Part shown: positions 33,107 to 41,605 of the stretch, piece after piece
Layout of the letters: every line of letters starts with the position of its first letter
Numbering within the stretch: the stretch's first letter is position 1
Assembly (NCBI GenBank): GCA_964417725.1
Contig: CAYQIV010000007.1
Coordinates: 1 to 64,000 of the forward strand
From: SHZI01 sp964417725
GTDB lineage: Bacteria > Pseudomonadota > Gammaproteobacteria > Steroidobacterales > GCA-2729495
Direction of reading: 5' to 3'
Length of the DNA stretch: 64,000 nt
The notes under the pieces: model-generated
The model's database searches: none
Told to the model about the DNA's origin: nothing
Seen by the model: the letters and a program-made list of their open reading frames with translations, nothing else
Translations under genes and position numbers: made by a program

Positions 33107-34390
33107 ATGACATCTCCCATCATCACCGTGGAAAACGTCTCCAAATGCTATCGGCTCGGCGAGATGCAGGGGCCGCGCATGATCCGCGAGGTGCTGGTCG
33201 ACATGGTCCGGCGCGGCCTGAGGCGCGAGCGCCTGGCCAGGGAGACCCTCTGGGCACTGAAAGACGTCTCCTTTGCCGTCGATCCCGGCGAGGTGGTCGG
33301 CATCATCGGCCGCAATGGTGCCGGCAAGAGCACGCTCCTCAAGGTACTGAGCCGCATCACCTTCCCGACGCACGGCCGGATCGGCGTGCAGGGACGCGTC
33401 GCTTCCCTGCTCGAGGTCGGTACCGGGTTCCACGATGAACTGACGGGGCGCGAGAACATCTACCTCAACGGCTCGATCATGGGCATGCGCCGTCGCGAAA
33501 TCGATACGCGCCTCGACAAGATCGTCGATTTCGCCGGTGTCGAACAGTTCCTCGACACACCCATCAAGCGCTACTCCTCCGGCATGCGCCTGCGCCTCGG
33601 CTTCGCCGTCGCCGCCCACCTCGAGCCCGACATCCTCGTCGTCGACGAAGTCCTCGCCGTCGGTGACACCGAGTTCCAGAAGAAGTGCCTGAATGCGATG
33701 GAAGACCTGCGCGGCGGTGGCCGGACCGTGCTGTTCGTCTCGCACAACCTCGCTGCCGTCGAGAACCTCTGCCCACGCGGCATCTGGATCGACCACGGCA
33801 AGATGCAGATGGATGGGCCGACCGGCGAAGTCGTCAAGTCCTACCTCGCCAGTTTCATCAACGTCAATGACACCGGCGGCCATGACCTGACCCGGGTCGA
33901 GGCGCGCACCGGCAACGGCGACGGCCGCTTCACTGCCATCGAATTCCTCGATCCGGCCGGCCAGCCGCTCAACTACATCACCAGCGGCTGTGCCGTGACC
34001 CTGCGCTTCCACTTTGAGGTCTACCGCCGGATCCGCGACCTGCGCGTCGGCTGCGAGATCCACAATGACCTCGGCATGCGCGTTTCCTCCAGCAACAACT
34101 GGGTGACGGATTTCTACGTCGCCAGCGTCGAGCCCGGCAAGGGCTACATGGACTGGCAGATCGACTTCCTCAACCTGATGCCCGGCCAGTACAACCTTTC
34201 CCTGTGGCTGGGTCCGTGGGAGAACCTGCACGATGTCCTCAAGCACTGCGTGATCATGGACGTCGAGGCAGCCGACTACTACAAGACCGGCCGCGGCATC
34301 GAGCCGCGCTTCGGCCAGGTCTTCATGCCCTGCCGCTGGGCCTCGGACCACCTGCCACTGCCGGCACCTGCCACGCCACCGGGGCATTGA
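33107..34390 (+). CDS. wzt: Polysaccharide ABC transporter ATP-binding protein (Wzt) with C-terminal glycan-binding domain
   Basis: A 427-residue ATPase that powers export of lipid-linked polysaccharide with the permease at 36530. Seen: Walker A GRNGAGKSTLLK near residue 70, signature KRYSSGMRLRLGFAVA, Walker B ILVVDEVLAVGD and the H-loop SHN. A C-terminal region of about 170 residues (from DTGGHDLTRVEARTG) has the Wzt_C type. In known systems this domain recognises a modified non-reducing end of the chain before export. The frame is open upstream but the ATG at 33107 gives the normal N-terminus MTSPIITVENVSKCYRLG. Confidence 0.93.
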   Translation: MTSPIITVENVSKCYRLGEMQGPRMIREVLVDMVRRGLRRERLARETLWALKDVSFAVDPGEVVGIIGRNGAGKSTLLKVLSRITFPTHGRIGVQGRVASLLEVGTGFHDELTGRENIYLNGSIMGMRRREIDTRLDKIVDFAGVEQFLDTPIKRYSSGMRLRLGFAVAAHLEPDILVVDEVLAVGDTEFQKKCLNAMEDLRGGGRTVLFVSHNLAAVENLCPRGIWIDHGKMQMDGPTGEVVKSYLASFINVNDTGGHDLTRVEARTGNGDGRFTAIEFLDPAGQPLNYITSGCAVTLRFHFEVYRRIRDLRVGCEIHNDLGMRVSSSNNWVTDFYVASVEPGKGYMDWQIDFLNLMPGQYNLSLWLGPWENLHDVLKHCVIMDVEAADYYKTGRGIEPRFGQVFMPCRWASDHLPLPAPATPPGH

Positions 34391-34399
34391 GCCGCTGCC

Positions 34400-36517
34400 G
34401 TGGCGAATGACGAACGGCAGCTTCCGCCCGGTGCGGTCGCGGCAGAACGGCTGCTCGACGACGATTTCACCCGCGACGCACGGCCCGGGCGGGTCATCGG
34501 CAGCCGCACCGGCAGCGGCCAGCTGCGCCGGGGCATCGATCGCGACCGCGCCCTGTCCATCGACCACCACGCACTGCGCATCCGGCCGCTGATCGAGCCG
34601 GGCTGGAACCGTGCCGTGCTGGCCTACGGGCCATTCACCCGTCGTGCGGGACTGGCGCTCGCCGTCTTCATGCTCAATGGCCACAACACGGCGCAGGTCG
34701 AAGGACTGGGCGAGAGCCTCGCCAGCCGCCTGCATCGCTGGTGGCTGGGCAGCGGCACGTGGGGGCGCCGTGACCGGGTGCTGCGCTGGCTGCGCGCCGG
34801 GCGTTACCTGCGCACCCTGCACCGCTTGCGCTGCTGGCTGGCCACCACCCGCCTCGGCGACGCATTGCCTGTGCTGGATGAAAACCTCGCCGTCGGCTGG
34901 TTCGGCGGGATGGCCGTCGACAACCCCGTGGGGCGGGGCAATGCGTTCGTCATGCATGCCACGGGGCCGCGCAACGGTGCGCTGTGGAGCCATGTCAGCG
35001 GCCTGCCCCTGACGGTGGTCGAGGACGTTCAGAACCTGCCGCTGTGCTACGTGGTCGTGCTGCGCGAACAGGGTGCGGTGTATTACGCTGCCAGCAGCCC
35101 GGCCAGCGCTGCACTGCCCACCCCCCCGGCACTGCGGCCCCTGGCCATCGACACGCGCGCCACGGAGCCAGAGGTCTACGCCCTCGTCAGCCAGAGTCAC
35201 ATCGGCCAGATCGGCTTTCGCCTCGACAGCCGCATCTACGGCGTGCGCGTGGCGGCCCTCGAGGGCTTTGCCTCATGGCATGGCGGGGCGATGGCCGCCG
35301 ACTGCCTGTGTGGCAGCGGGCCGCTCGACGCGGCCGGGGAAGGCCCGCCCGGCGGCTGGAAGACGCACACCGGCCACTTCCTGCGCACGGCAGACGGTCT
35401 CGAGGCCACCGCGGCGCCGGCGCGGGCCACCGCGCAAACCGAGACCCCCTGGGGCCTCATCCACCTGCAACTGCGTGTGCCCCGGCAGGGCCACAGCGGC
35501 CTGCTCCTCGACTGGCAGGACGCCCGGAACCACGTCGCCGTCGAACTCAGCGCCGGTCGCTGCCGGCTGGTCTGTTGCCGTGACGGCACCTCCACGGCGC
35601 TGGCCGAGGCCGCTGCGGACTGTCTCGACCCGGATGCCGGCTTCCAGCCCGTTCAGGTCCGGCGCCGCGGCAACACGCTCCACGTTGTCATCGGCGGCCA
35701 GGCGCTGCTCGATTCGCGGCCCGAAACCCTGGCCGCACCGCGCTGGCTCACCGTCGGCCTGTTCGCCAGCGACACGGCCGGCGATGCGCGGGTCAGGGAC
35801 TTCGAAGTCCATGGCGAGACCCTGCAACTGCCCGAATGGCTCGACTTCAACCACCACGGCATCGCGCCCGGCGACACACCCGTCGTCCGCGAGCACTTCG
35901 GCGGGCCACCCCGTGACCTCGCTGACCAGCCGGCCGGCGAGGGTGGCCACCGCTGGCAACGCCTGATGGGCCGTGGGCACATCGACATCACCGGACAGAA
36001 CGCGGCCCGCGTGCGCGCCACGGCCACTGCGCCCAATCCCGACCGCACGGCCTACGTCATCGACTGGGATGGCGGGCTCGCCGACCTCGAGGCCGAAATC
36101 ACCGTGCCCGGCAGCGCACGCGGCCAGGACGAAAACTCGAGAACCGGCTTCATCTTCTGGCAGGACGACGACAACTACCTGATCGTCAACCTGTGGCGCA
36201 GCGACAGCTATGAAGGCGCGTCGATCTCGACCTTCTTCCAGATCGACGGTTTCGAGGACCTCTACGACGCCATCTGGACCAATGTCGGCGCACGCGTGGG
36301 CTATGGCGAGCGCGTGCGCCTGCGCATGGCCTGCGATGGTGCGCAGTATCTCGTCTGGCTGGACGACGAACCGGTGCTCTACCGGCGGCTCAGCGACGTC
36401 TACCCGCACCGTGAGCGCATCCGCCTGAACAAGGTCGGGCTGGTGGCCAACTGGGAGTGGGGTGATGACACGGGCAGCATCATCCACCGTTTCACCGCAC
36501 GGACCCGGCGAGACTGA
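34400..36517 (+). CDS. Unrecognised 705-residue protein with two jelly-roll-like regions
   Basis: I do not recognise this family. It starts at GTG 34400, nine bases after the Wzt stop. No signal peptide or membrane segment is visible. The N-terminal third is rich in basic residues, with RLHRWWLGSGTWGRRDR near residue 110. Two regions look like concanavalin/LamG-type sandwiches: residues about 340-475 (SGLLLDWQDARNHVAVEL to WLTVGLFASDTAGDARVRD) and about 545-700 (RTGFIFWQDDDNYLIVNLW to NKVGLVANWEWGDD). Both share a WQD-(A/D)-x-N-(H/Y) pattern. Such folds bind or cleave glycans. Position after Wzt and before a convergent Wzm suggests a role in export or chain modification. This is inference. 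Confidence 0.7.
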   Translation: MANDERQLPPGAVAAERLLDDDFTRDARPGRVIGSRTGSGQLRRGIDRDRALSIDHHALRIRPLIEPGWNRAVLAYGPFTRRAGLALAVFMLNGHNTAQVEGLGESLASRLHRWWLGSGTWGRRDRVLRWLRAGRYLRTLHRLRCWLATTRLGDALPVLDENLAVGWFGGMAVDNPVGRGNAFVMHATGPRNGALWSHVSGLPLTVVEDVQNLPLCYVVVLREQGAVYYAASSPASAALPTPPALRPLAIDTRATEPEVYALVSQSHIGQIGFRLDSRIYGVRVAALEGFASWHGGAMAADCLCGSGPLDAAGEGPPGGWKTHTGHFLRTADGLEATAAPARATAQTETPWGLIHLQLRVPRQGHSGLLLDWQDARNHVAVELSAGRCRLVCCRDGTSTALAEAAADCLDPDAGFQPVQVRRRGNTLHVVIGGQALLDSRPETLAAPRWLTVGLFASDTAGDARVRDFEVHGETLQLPEWLDFNHHGIAPGDTPVVREHFGGPPRDLADQPAGEGGHRWQRLMGRGHIDITGQNAARVRATATAPNPDRTAYVIDWDGGLADLEAEITVPGSARGQDENSRTGFIFWQDDDNYLIVNLWRSDSYEGASISTFFQIDGFEDLYDAIWTNVGARVGYGERVRLRMACDGAQYLVWLDDEPVLYRRLSDVYPHRERIRLNKVGLVANWEWGDDTGSIIHRFTARTRRD

Positions 36518-36529
36518 CGGCGGCTGGCG

Positions 36530-37312
36530 TCAGATCACGTCGGCGAAACCGCGCTCCTCGCGGCGGAAATACACCACGCCGACGATGACCATGATGACCG
36601 AGACCAGCGCCGATATCCCGAGCAGGTCCCAGTCGATGGGCTTGCCGGGCAGGATCGCGGCACGGATGCCCTCGACGACACCGGTGACCGGGTTGAGCGC
36701 CAGCAGCGGCCGGAGGTTCTCCGGCACGATGCTCACCGGGTAGATGACCGGGGTCAGGAACATCCAGATCTGGACGAGAAAGGGCGTCGCGTACTTGATG
36801 TCCCGGTACTTCACGTTGATCGCCGACAACGTCAAGCTGATGCCCATCGCGCACAGCACCAGCAGCATGAGCATCGGAATGGCGATCAATGCCCGCCAGC
36901 TGAAAGCCACGTCATACCAGAGCATCATGCCGGCGATCAGCGTCGCGGCGACCAGCGCGTCGATGAACACGCCGAGGACCGAAGCCAGCGGGATCGTCGC
37001 GCGCGGGAAGTAGACCTTGGTCAGCAGGTTGGCGTTGCTCGACAGGCTCATGCCGCCCTGGTTGACGGCGTTGGAGAAGAACGTCCACGCGACCAGCCCG
37101 GGGTAGACGAACAGCGGGTAGGGCACGTTGTCGCTGGGCATCTTCGCCAGCCGGCCGAAAATGACCGAAAAGATGACCATGGCCAGCACCGGCTGGAGGA
37201 TCGCCCAGCTGACGCCGAGCAGCGTCTGCTTGTAACGCACCTTGAGGTCGCGCCAGACGAGGAAATACAGCAACTCGCGGTGCCGCACCAGTTCACGGAT
37301 CCATTCGCTCAT
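36530..37312 (-). CDS. wzm: Polysaccharide ABC transporter permease (Wzm, ABC-2 type)
   Basis: A 260-residue integral membrane protein with about six hydrophobic segments. The family N-terminus RHRELLYFLVWRDLKVRYKQ is followed by LLGVSWAILQPVLAM, and later VKYRDIKYATPFLVQIWMF and NPVTGVVEGIRAAIL, all characteristic of O-antigen/capsule ABC-2 permeases. It is the partner of the Wzt ATPase, unusually encoded on the opposite strand and separated from it by the 705-residue unknown protein. It would move undecaprenyl-linked chains across the inner membrane. Confidence 0.93.
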   Translation of the reverse strand: MSEWIRELVRHRELLYFLVWRDLKVRYKQTLLGVSWAILQPVLAMVIFSVIFGRLAKMPSDNVPYPLFVYPGLVAWTFFSNAVNQGGMSLSSNANLLTKVYFPRATIPLASVLGVFIDALVAATLIAGMMLWYDVAFSWRALIAIPMLMLLVLCAMGISLTLSAINVKYRDIKYATPFLVQIWMFLTPVIYPVSIVPENLRPLLALNPVTGVVEGIRAAILPGKPIDWDLLGISALVSVIMVIVGVVYFRREERGFADVI

Positions 37313-37439
37313 GTGTCGTCCCGCATCCTGCCGTCAGCGAGGCCGGGGCGGCCTGCCGGGCGTATGGTCGCACAACGGCCACAGGCCATGCGACGCCGCA
37401 CGTCGCACGGGGCGCCCGGGTCACCGGCCCGGCCGACAC

Positions 37440-38345
37440 TCAGCGCAAACCGGGCAGGTACCACGAGAGGTCCTCGGCCATGCCCCGCCAGCCATCCCAG
37501 CGGATCCAGCGCGCGACGTGCGCCAGGCAGCGGATGCGCTGCCCCGCCGGCGCCGCCAGCGCCACCCGGGCATACTCGCGGGCCAGACGGAAATGCGGAA
37601 ACAGCAACCAGCCGCTGCGTGGGTCGAACCACGGTGCACGGTCACGCAGGCGCGGGTTGGCCGTCACCGAGCGGCCCCGGTGCTGGCGGTGTTGAATCAG
37701 GTTGCCGTCGACCCGCACGAACGGCCCGCGGACGCCCAACTCGGCCAGCAATACCTTGTCGGAGGCGACATACGGCGCGATGAGCGACGTCTCGCGCAGC
37801 ACGGCGCTGCGGATCAGGCCGAACACCGCGATGCAGGAGTGCCCCGGACAGACCAGGTCGCGGAAGCGCGCCGCCACATCGGCCGCGCCGAAGGCAAAGG
37901 GTTCGCGGTTGTCGTAGATCTCGCCGATCTCCCTGCCCTCCTCGTCGATGTCGACGGCACCCGACCAGGCGAGGACGGCCGCAGGGGCCGCATCGAGCGC
38001 AGCCACACAGGCACCGAGGAAGCCGGGCGCCACCAGATCGTCGGCGGCACACCACTTGAACAGCTCGCCGCGCGCCGGCGCGAAGGCGCGGTTGAAATTG
38101 AGCGCGGCACCACAATTCTGCGCCGACCGGTACGGGCGGATCCGTGGATCGCGCGCTGCCCATCCGGCGACGATTCGTGCCGTGTCATCGGTCGAGGCGT
38201 TGTCGCAGATGATGAGTTCGAAATCGTCATAATCCTGGGCCAGGATCGAGGCGATGCACGCATCGAGGAAGGCCTCGCCGTTGTAGACCGGCAGGCCCAG
38301 GCTGACCCGGGGGGCAGGCCCGCTGGCGGGCACGACATCGTGCAT
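37440..38345 (-). CDS. GT2 family glycosyltransferase
   Basis: A 301-residue GT-A enzyme. Seen: VSLGLPVYNGEAFL, SILAQDYDDFELIICDNAST, and the aspartate pair in KWCAADDLV, which serves as the metal/nucleotide site. The C-terminal half carries LIQHRQHRGRSVT. No membrane segments. It is upstream of and in the same direction as the permease gene (127-base gap) and divergent from the GT4 gene at 38475. Confidence 0.88.
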   Translation of the reverse strand: MHDVVPASGPAPRVSLGLPVYNGEAFLDACIASILAQDYDDFELIICDNASTDDTARIVAGWAARDPRIRPYRSAQNCGAALNFNRAFAPARGELFKWCAADDLVAPGFLGACVAALDAAPAAVLAWSGAVDIDEEGREIGEIYDNREPFAFGAADVAARFRDLVCPGHSCIAVFGLIRSAVLRETSLIAPYVASDKVLLAELGVRGPFVRVDGNLIQHRQHRGRSVTANPRLRDRAPWFDPRSGWLLFPHFRLAREYARVALAAPAGQRIRCLAHVARWIRWDGWRGMAEDLSWYLPGLR

Positions 38346-38375
38346 CGGTGGCTGCGACTGACAAGGACGGCGCCT

Positions 38376-38384
38376 ATCCTAGCA
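38376..38384 (-). promoter_or_regulatory. Extended -10 promoter candidate for the GT2-Wzm genes
   Basis: Minus-strand TGcTAGGAT, four to five matches with an extended -10, lies 31 bases before the GT2 start codon. No -35 is evident. It resembles the element before gltX. Confidence 0.25.
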
Positions 38385-38474
38385 GTACGGCCCGACCCGG
38401 CCCGGGAACCAGTGCACGGCCTGCGGACAACGCCGCCGGCCGTGCTTGTGATGCGCCGTCCAGCCATGCTAGTT

Positions 38475-39668
38475 ATGCCACCCCGCATCCGGTCGTGCCT
38501 TTCCTTGCCACAGCGCCCGACATACCTTCTGGTCCTGCCCTGGTCCCTCGACGCGGTCGGCGGTGTCAACGTGGTGGTGCGCAACCTCTACGCGGAGTTC
38601 AGCCGGGGGACGGCATGGCAGCCGCGCCTGCTGGTCGCCGACTGGGACCAGCCCCGGCCCGTGAGCAGGCGTGACGGGCAGGAGTGGCGACTGCGGTTGC
38701 CGAACCTGCCCTCGGCACGCGGCATCCGCGAGATCGCGGGCGTCATGACCCGGCTGCCGGTGGCGCTCTACCGCCTCGGCCGGCTCCTGCAGGAGTGGCG
38801 CGTCGAGGTCGCCAATCTTCACTACCCGACCGGTGCCATCCTGTCCTTTGCCCTGTTGCGCCGCTTCGGCCGCCGGCGTTTCGCCCTGGTCGCCTCCTTC
38901 CACGGCATGGACCTCGAGGCCCTGGCCGCAGCCGGCGGCTGGCGGCGGGTGCTGTGGCGCTGGGCGGTCAGCCAGTCCGACCGGCTGGTCTGCGTATCGG
39001 AAGTCCAGGCGCAGCGGCTGCGCGCGCTCCTGCCCCACTGCGCTGCGCAGGTCGATGTGATCCACAACGGCATCGACGGCGACAGCCTGCCAGTGCCTGC
39101 GGCCGGTCATCCGCCGCGCCCCTACGTCATCGCCGTGGCCACCTACGAGGAAAAGAAGGGGCTCGATGTCCTGGTACGGGCCTTTGCCGGCATCGCGGCA
39201 CGGTATCCGCAACTCGACCTGCACGTCGCCGGCCGGCGTGAAGCCGCCTACGAGCCGCTCGCGGCACTCGTCACCCGGCTCGGCCTGGACGATCGCGTGA
39301 TCCTGCACCAGGACGTGCCGCACGACGAGGTTCTGCGGCTGATGGCCGGGGCGACGCTCATGGTGCTGCCGTCGCGCCAGGAACCCTTCGGCATCGTGCT
39401 GCTCGAGGCCGGGCTGCTGCGCACCCCGATCGTCGCCACACGCGTCGGTGGCATTCCCGAGGTGGTGCTCGACGGCACCACGGGGCGGCTCGTCGCGCCG
39501 GACGACGTCGCGGCACTGGCTGCCGCCATCGTGATTACCCTTGAAGACCCCGCACGGGCGCGCCAGCAGGCCGAGGCGATGCGCGAACGCGTGCGTCACG
39601 CCTTCAGCTGGCGACGGGCCTGCGAACGCTACGGCGAGATCGCGCGCAACCAATCCACACAGCGCTGA
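38475..39668 (+). CDS. GT4 family glycosyltransferase
   Basis: A 397-residue GT-B enzyme: YLLVLPWSLDAVGGVNVVV at the N-terminus, SFHGMDLEAL, VIHNGIDGDS, donor domain ATYEEKKGLDVLVRAF and acidic pair RQEPFGIVLLEAGLL. The start is uncertain: ATGs at 38451, 38466 and 38475 are in frame and none has a good ribosome binding site. Its last 40 bases overlap the end of the hydrolase 1 gene on the other strand. Confidence 0.87.
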   Translation: MPPRIRSCLSLPQRPTYLLVLPWSLDAVGGVNVVVRNLYAEFSRGTAWQPRLLVADWDQPRPVSRRDGQEWRLRLPNLPSARGIREIAGVMTRLPVALYRLGRLLQEWRVEVANLHYPTGAILSFALLRRFGRRRFALVASFHGMDLEALAAAGGWRRVLWRWAVSQSDRLVCVSEVQAQRLRALLPHCAAQVDVIHNGIDGDSLPVPAAGHPPRPYVIAVATYEEKKGLDVLVRAFAGIAARYPQLDLHVAGRREAAYEPLAALVTRLGLDDRVILHQDVPHDEVLRLMAGATLMVLPSRQEPFGIVLLEAGLLRTPIVATRVGGIPEVVLDGTTGRLVAPDDVAALAAAIVITLEDPARARQQAEAMRERVRHAFSWRRACERYGEIARNQSTQR

Positions 39669-40480
39669 GCCACGGCATCGCGCCACGCCCGGCGCGAGAA
39701 CGTGTGGTCGGCCGCTTCGAGCGAGAACTGGCTGACATCGGGCCGCGAGAGCGCGTCATGCCACGCTGGGCCACGGGCATGCTCGCGGAATTCGCCGGCC
39801 GTCAGGTCGTTGCCGCTGAGGACCAGCAGCACCGGGCCGGAAAAGACGCGCAGGGCCTGCGCCATGCGCGCCGGCAACGGCGGGTCCGCCGCCGTCTGCG
39901 GCGCCGGATCACGCCGCACCGCCTGGCGCAGCGTCGCAAGAAACGCGCGCAGCGAGCTGCGCAGGTCGACACCGCCAGATGCGAGCTTGCGCCAGAACGC
40001 CGGCTGCAGCACCCGCAGGGCGTACCAGCCCGACAGGTAGGCGCGGGCCAGGGTCTGGTCGCTGCGCACCCAGGGATTGAGCAGGATCAGGCCCCTGACG
40101 CGCGCATCGCCCGGTGCATAGAGCAGCGCCGCGGAGGCGGCATCGCACAACCCCCACAGGACGACGCCGTCGAGGCCCGGCGCGTGCGACAGCAGCGCAT
40201 CGATGGCGGCGCGGATGTCGGCATCGATGGCGGTGAAGTCGCGTGCCTCGCCATCACTGTCGCCCATCCCCCGGTAATCGAAACGCAGCACCGGATGGCC
40301 CGCCGCAGCCAGTACACGGGCCAACAGGACGAACTGCCGATGGCTGCCGACGCGGTACTGCGGGCCACCGACGACGAGCACCACACCGTGACGGGCTGAC
40401 GGCGCGGCCGGCTGGTGCAACAGGCCGACGACCTGGGTGCCCGCGACGCCGAACACCAGCGGCATGACCGTCGCACTCAT
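39629..40480 (-). CDS. Alpha/beta hydrolase, exosortase A system-associated hydrolase 1
   Basis: A 283-residue alpha/beta hydrolase. The segment VVGGPQYRVGSHRQFVLLAR followed by FDYRGMGDSDGEARDF is the hallmark of the XrtA-associated hydrolase 1 family. The nucleophile elbow reads WGLCDAAS, so a cysteine stands where serine is usual; an acid (GNDL) and a histidine (ADHTF) are available to complete a triad. No signal peptide. Its ATG overlaps the stop of hydrolase 2 (ATGA). It may release acyl groups from the local carrier protein or hydrolyse a glycan ester; both are guesses. Confidence 0.92.
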   Translation of the reverse strand: MSATVMPLVFGVAGTQVVGLLHQPAAPSARHGVVLVVGGPQYRVGSHRQFVLLARVLAAAGHPVLRFDYRGMGDSDGEARDFTAIDADIRAAIDALLSHAPGLDGVVLWGLCDAASAALLYAPGDARVRGLILLNPWVRSDQTLARAYLSGWYALRVLQPAFWRKLASGGVDLRSSLRAFLATLRQAVRRDPAPQTAADPPLPARMAQALRVFSGPVLLVLSGNDLTAGEFREHARGPAWHDALSRPDVSQFSLEAADHTFSRRAWRDAVAQRCVDWLRAISP

Positions 40481-41319
40481 GGGCGTTCCCCGAACGCCGC
40501 CGCCGTCAACGCCAGCAGCGGTTCGCAGACGCTGATCTCGACGGTGTTCCAGAAGGCATCGCCGCGCACAAGGTGCGTGTGCACTGTGGCGCCCCCGGCA
40601 GCGAGGGTGTCGACAGCCGCCTGTGCAGTGGCTGGCAGGGCCGGCATGTCTGCGGCCGTGACATGGCACCAGTGCAGGGTGACCGATGAGGGCAACGGCG
40701 CGTCGAGGCGCCGTGCCGACAGCCCGCGGTAAAGCGCGGGCGACAGTTCATAGCCAGCCACCTCGACGGACTGACCGGCCTCGAGCCGGTCACGCAACCC
40801 CGCCAGGCTCGGGGGCTCCCCGCCGTCGCGGGCAGTCAGTGCCGCGGCGACACGCAGGCGCAGGAATGGCGTCAGGACATCCCGGCCCGTGAGGGCCGGC
40901 TGCCAGAAGGCAAGCGTGCGGACATCGGCCGCCTTCGCCAGCAGCCCGGCAGCCAGCAGCGCCCCGCCGCGCAAGCCGACGAGCCCCGTGAGGCGCTGGC
41001 CGCGCGCTTCGATCCAGCGCTGCGTGTCATGTAAGTCCTCGATCCAGCCCTCGCAAGTGGCCTCGGCAAAGTCGCCCCAGCTGTCTCCCGTGCCGGACAG
41101 ATCGGGCAGGACCACGGCGTGGCCGGCCGTGGCGAGGCGCGCGGCGAGCCGCGCCATCATCCGCCGCGACTTGTTCATCTCCTCGGCGAAGGGCGGCACG
41201 ATGAGCACCCATGGTGCATCGGGACCGGCAGGACGGAAGGTGGTGAGCAGCAGGTCGCCGCGAGTCGTGCCGAGAAACAACGGCTCGATGCGGAAAGAGG
41301 ACTCGCCCGCCGGATTCAC
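40477..41319 (-). CDS. Alpha/beta hydrolase-like protein, exosortase A system-associated hydrolase 2
   Basis: A 280-residue protein with the family signature PPFAEEMNKSRRMMARLA and LPDLSGTGDSWGDFAEA. The position of the nucleophile elbow reads GLRGGALLA, with Arg instead of Ser or Cys, so a classical catalytic triad appears absent. It starts at GTG 41319, which overlaps the ACP stop (GTGA). The ACP-hydrolase 2-hydrolase 1 run is translationally coupled, suggesting that these proteins act together. Confidence 0.9.
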   Translation of the reverse strand: MNPAGESSFRIEPLFLGTTRGDLLLTTFRPAGPDAPWVLIVPPFAEEMNKSRRMMARLAARLATAGHAVVLPDLSGTGDSWGDFAEATCEGWIEDLHDTQRWIEARGQRLTGLVGLRGGALLAAGLLAKAADVRTLAFWQPALTGRDVLTPFLRLRVAAALTARDGGEPPSLAGLRDRLEAGQSVEVAGYELSPALYRGLSARRLDAPLPSSVTLHWCHVTAADMPALPATAQAAVDTLAAGGATVHTHLVRGDAFWNTVEISVCEPLLALTAAAFGERP

Positions 41320-41567
41320 CCGGGGTGTTGCGCCGCGAGGAAACGGCCCAGGCTGCCGACCGTGGCGAAGATCTCCGCCGACACGTCATCGTCGTCGATG
41401 ACGATGCCATAGCGCTCTTCCATCGCCGTGAGGATCGCGACCACGGCCATCGAGTCCATCTCCGGCACGGCGCCCAGCAGGGGCGTGTCCGCGTTCCAGG
41501 CATCGGCCCGCCCGCCAAGCTGCAAGGTGCTGCGCAGGATGTCGACCACTTCGGCGATTTCGTTCAT
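41316..41567 (-). CDS. Acyl carrier protein of the EPS locus
   Basis: An 83-residue PP-binding carrier. The attachment site is VPEMDSMAVVAIL with Ser near residue 39, followed by the acidic helix EERYGIVIDDDDV. The ATG at 41567 gives a normal ACP length; the open frame upstream to 41642 is not needed. It is the expected substrate of the phosphopantetheinyl transferase at 1658. It sits in one operon with hydrolases 2 and 1, while the matching acyl-CoA ligase and PLP decarboxylase are at 50433-53325. Confidence 0.9.
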   Translation of the reverse strand: MNEIAEVVDILRSTLQLGGRADAWNADTPLLGAVPEMDSMAVVAILTAMEERYGIVIDDDDVSAEIFATVGSLGRFLAAQHPG

Positions 41568-41605
41568 GTTCGGGCGAGGCTCCGCAAGATTGTCCCAGAT
41601 CCTGT

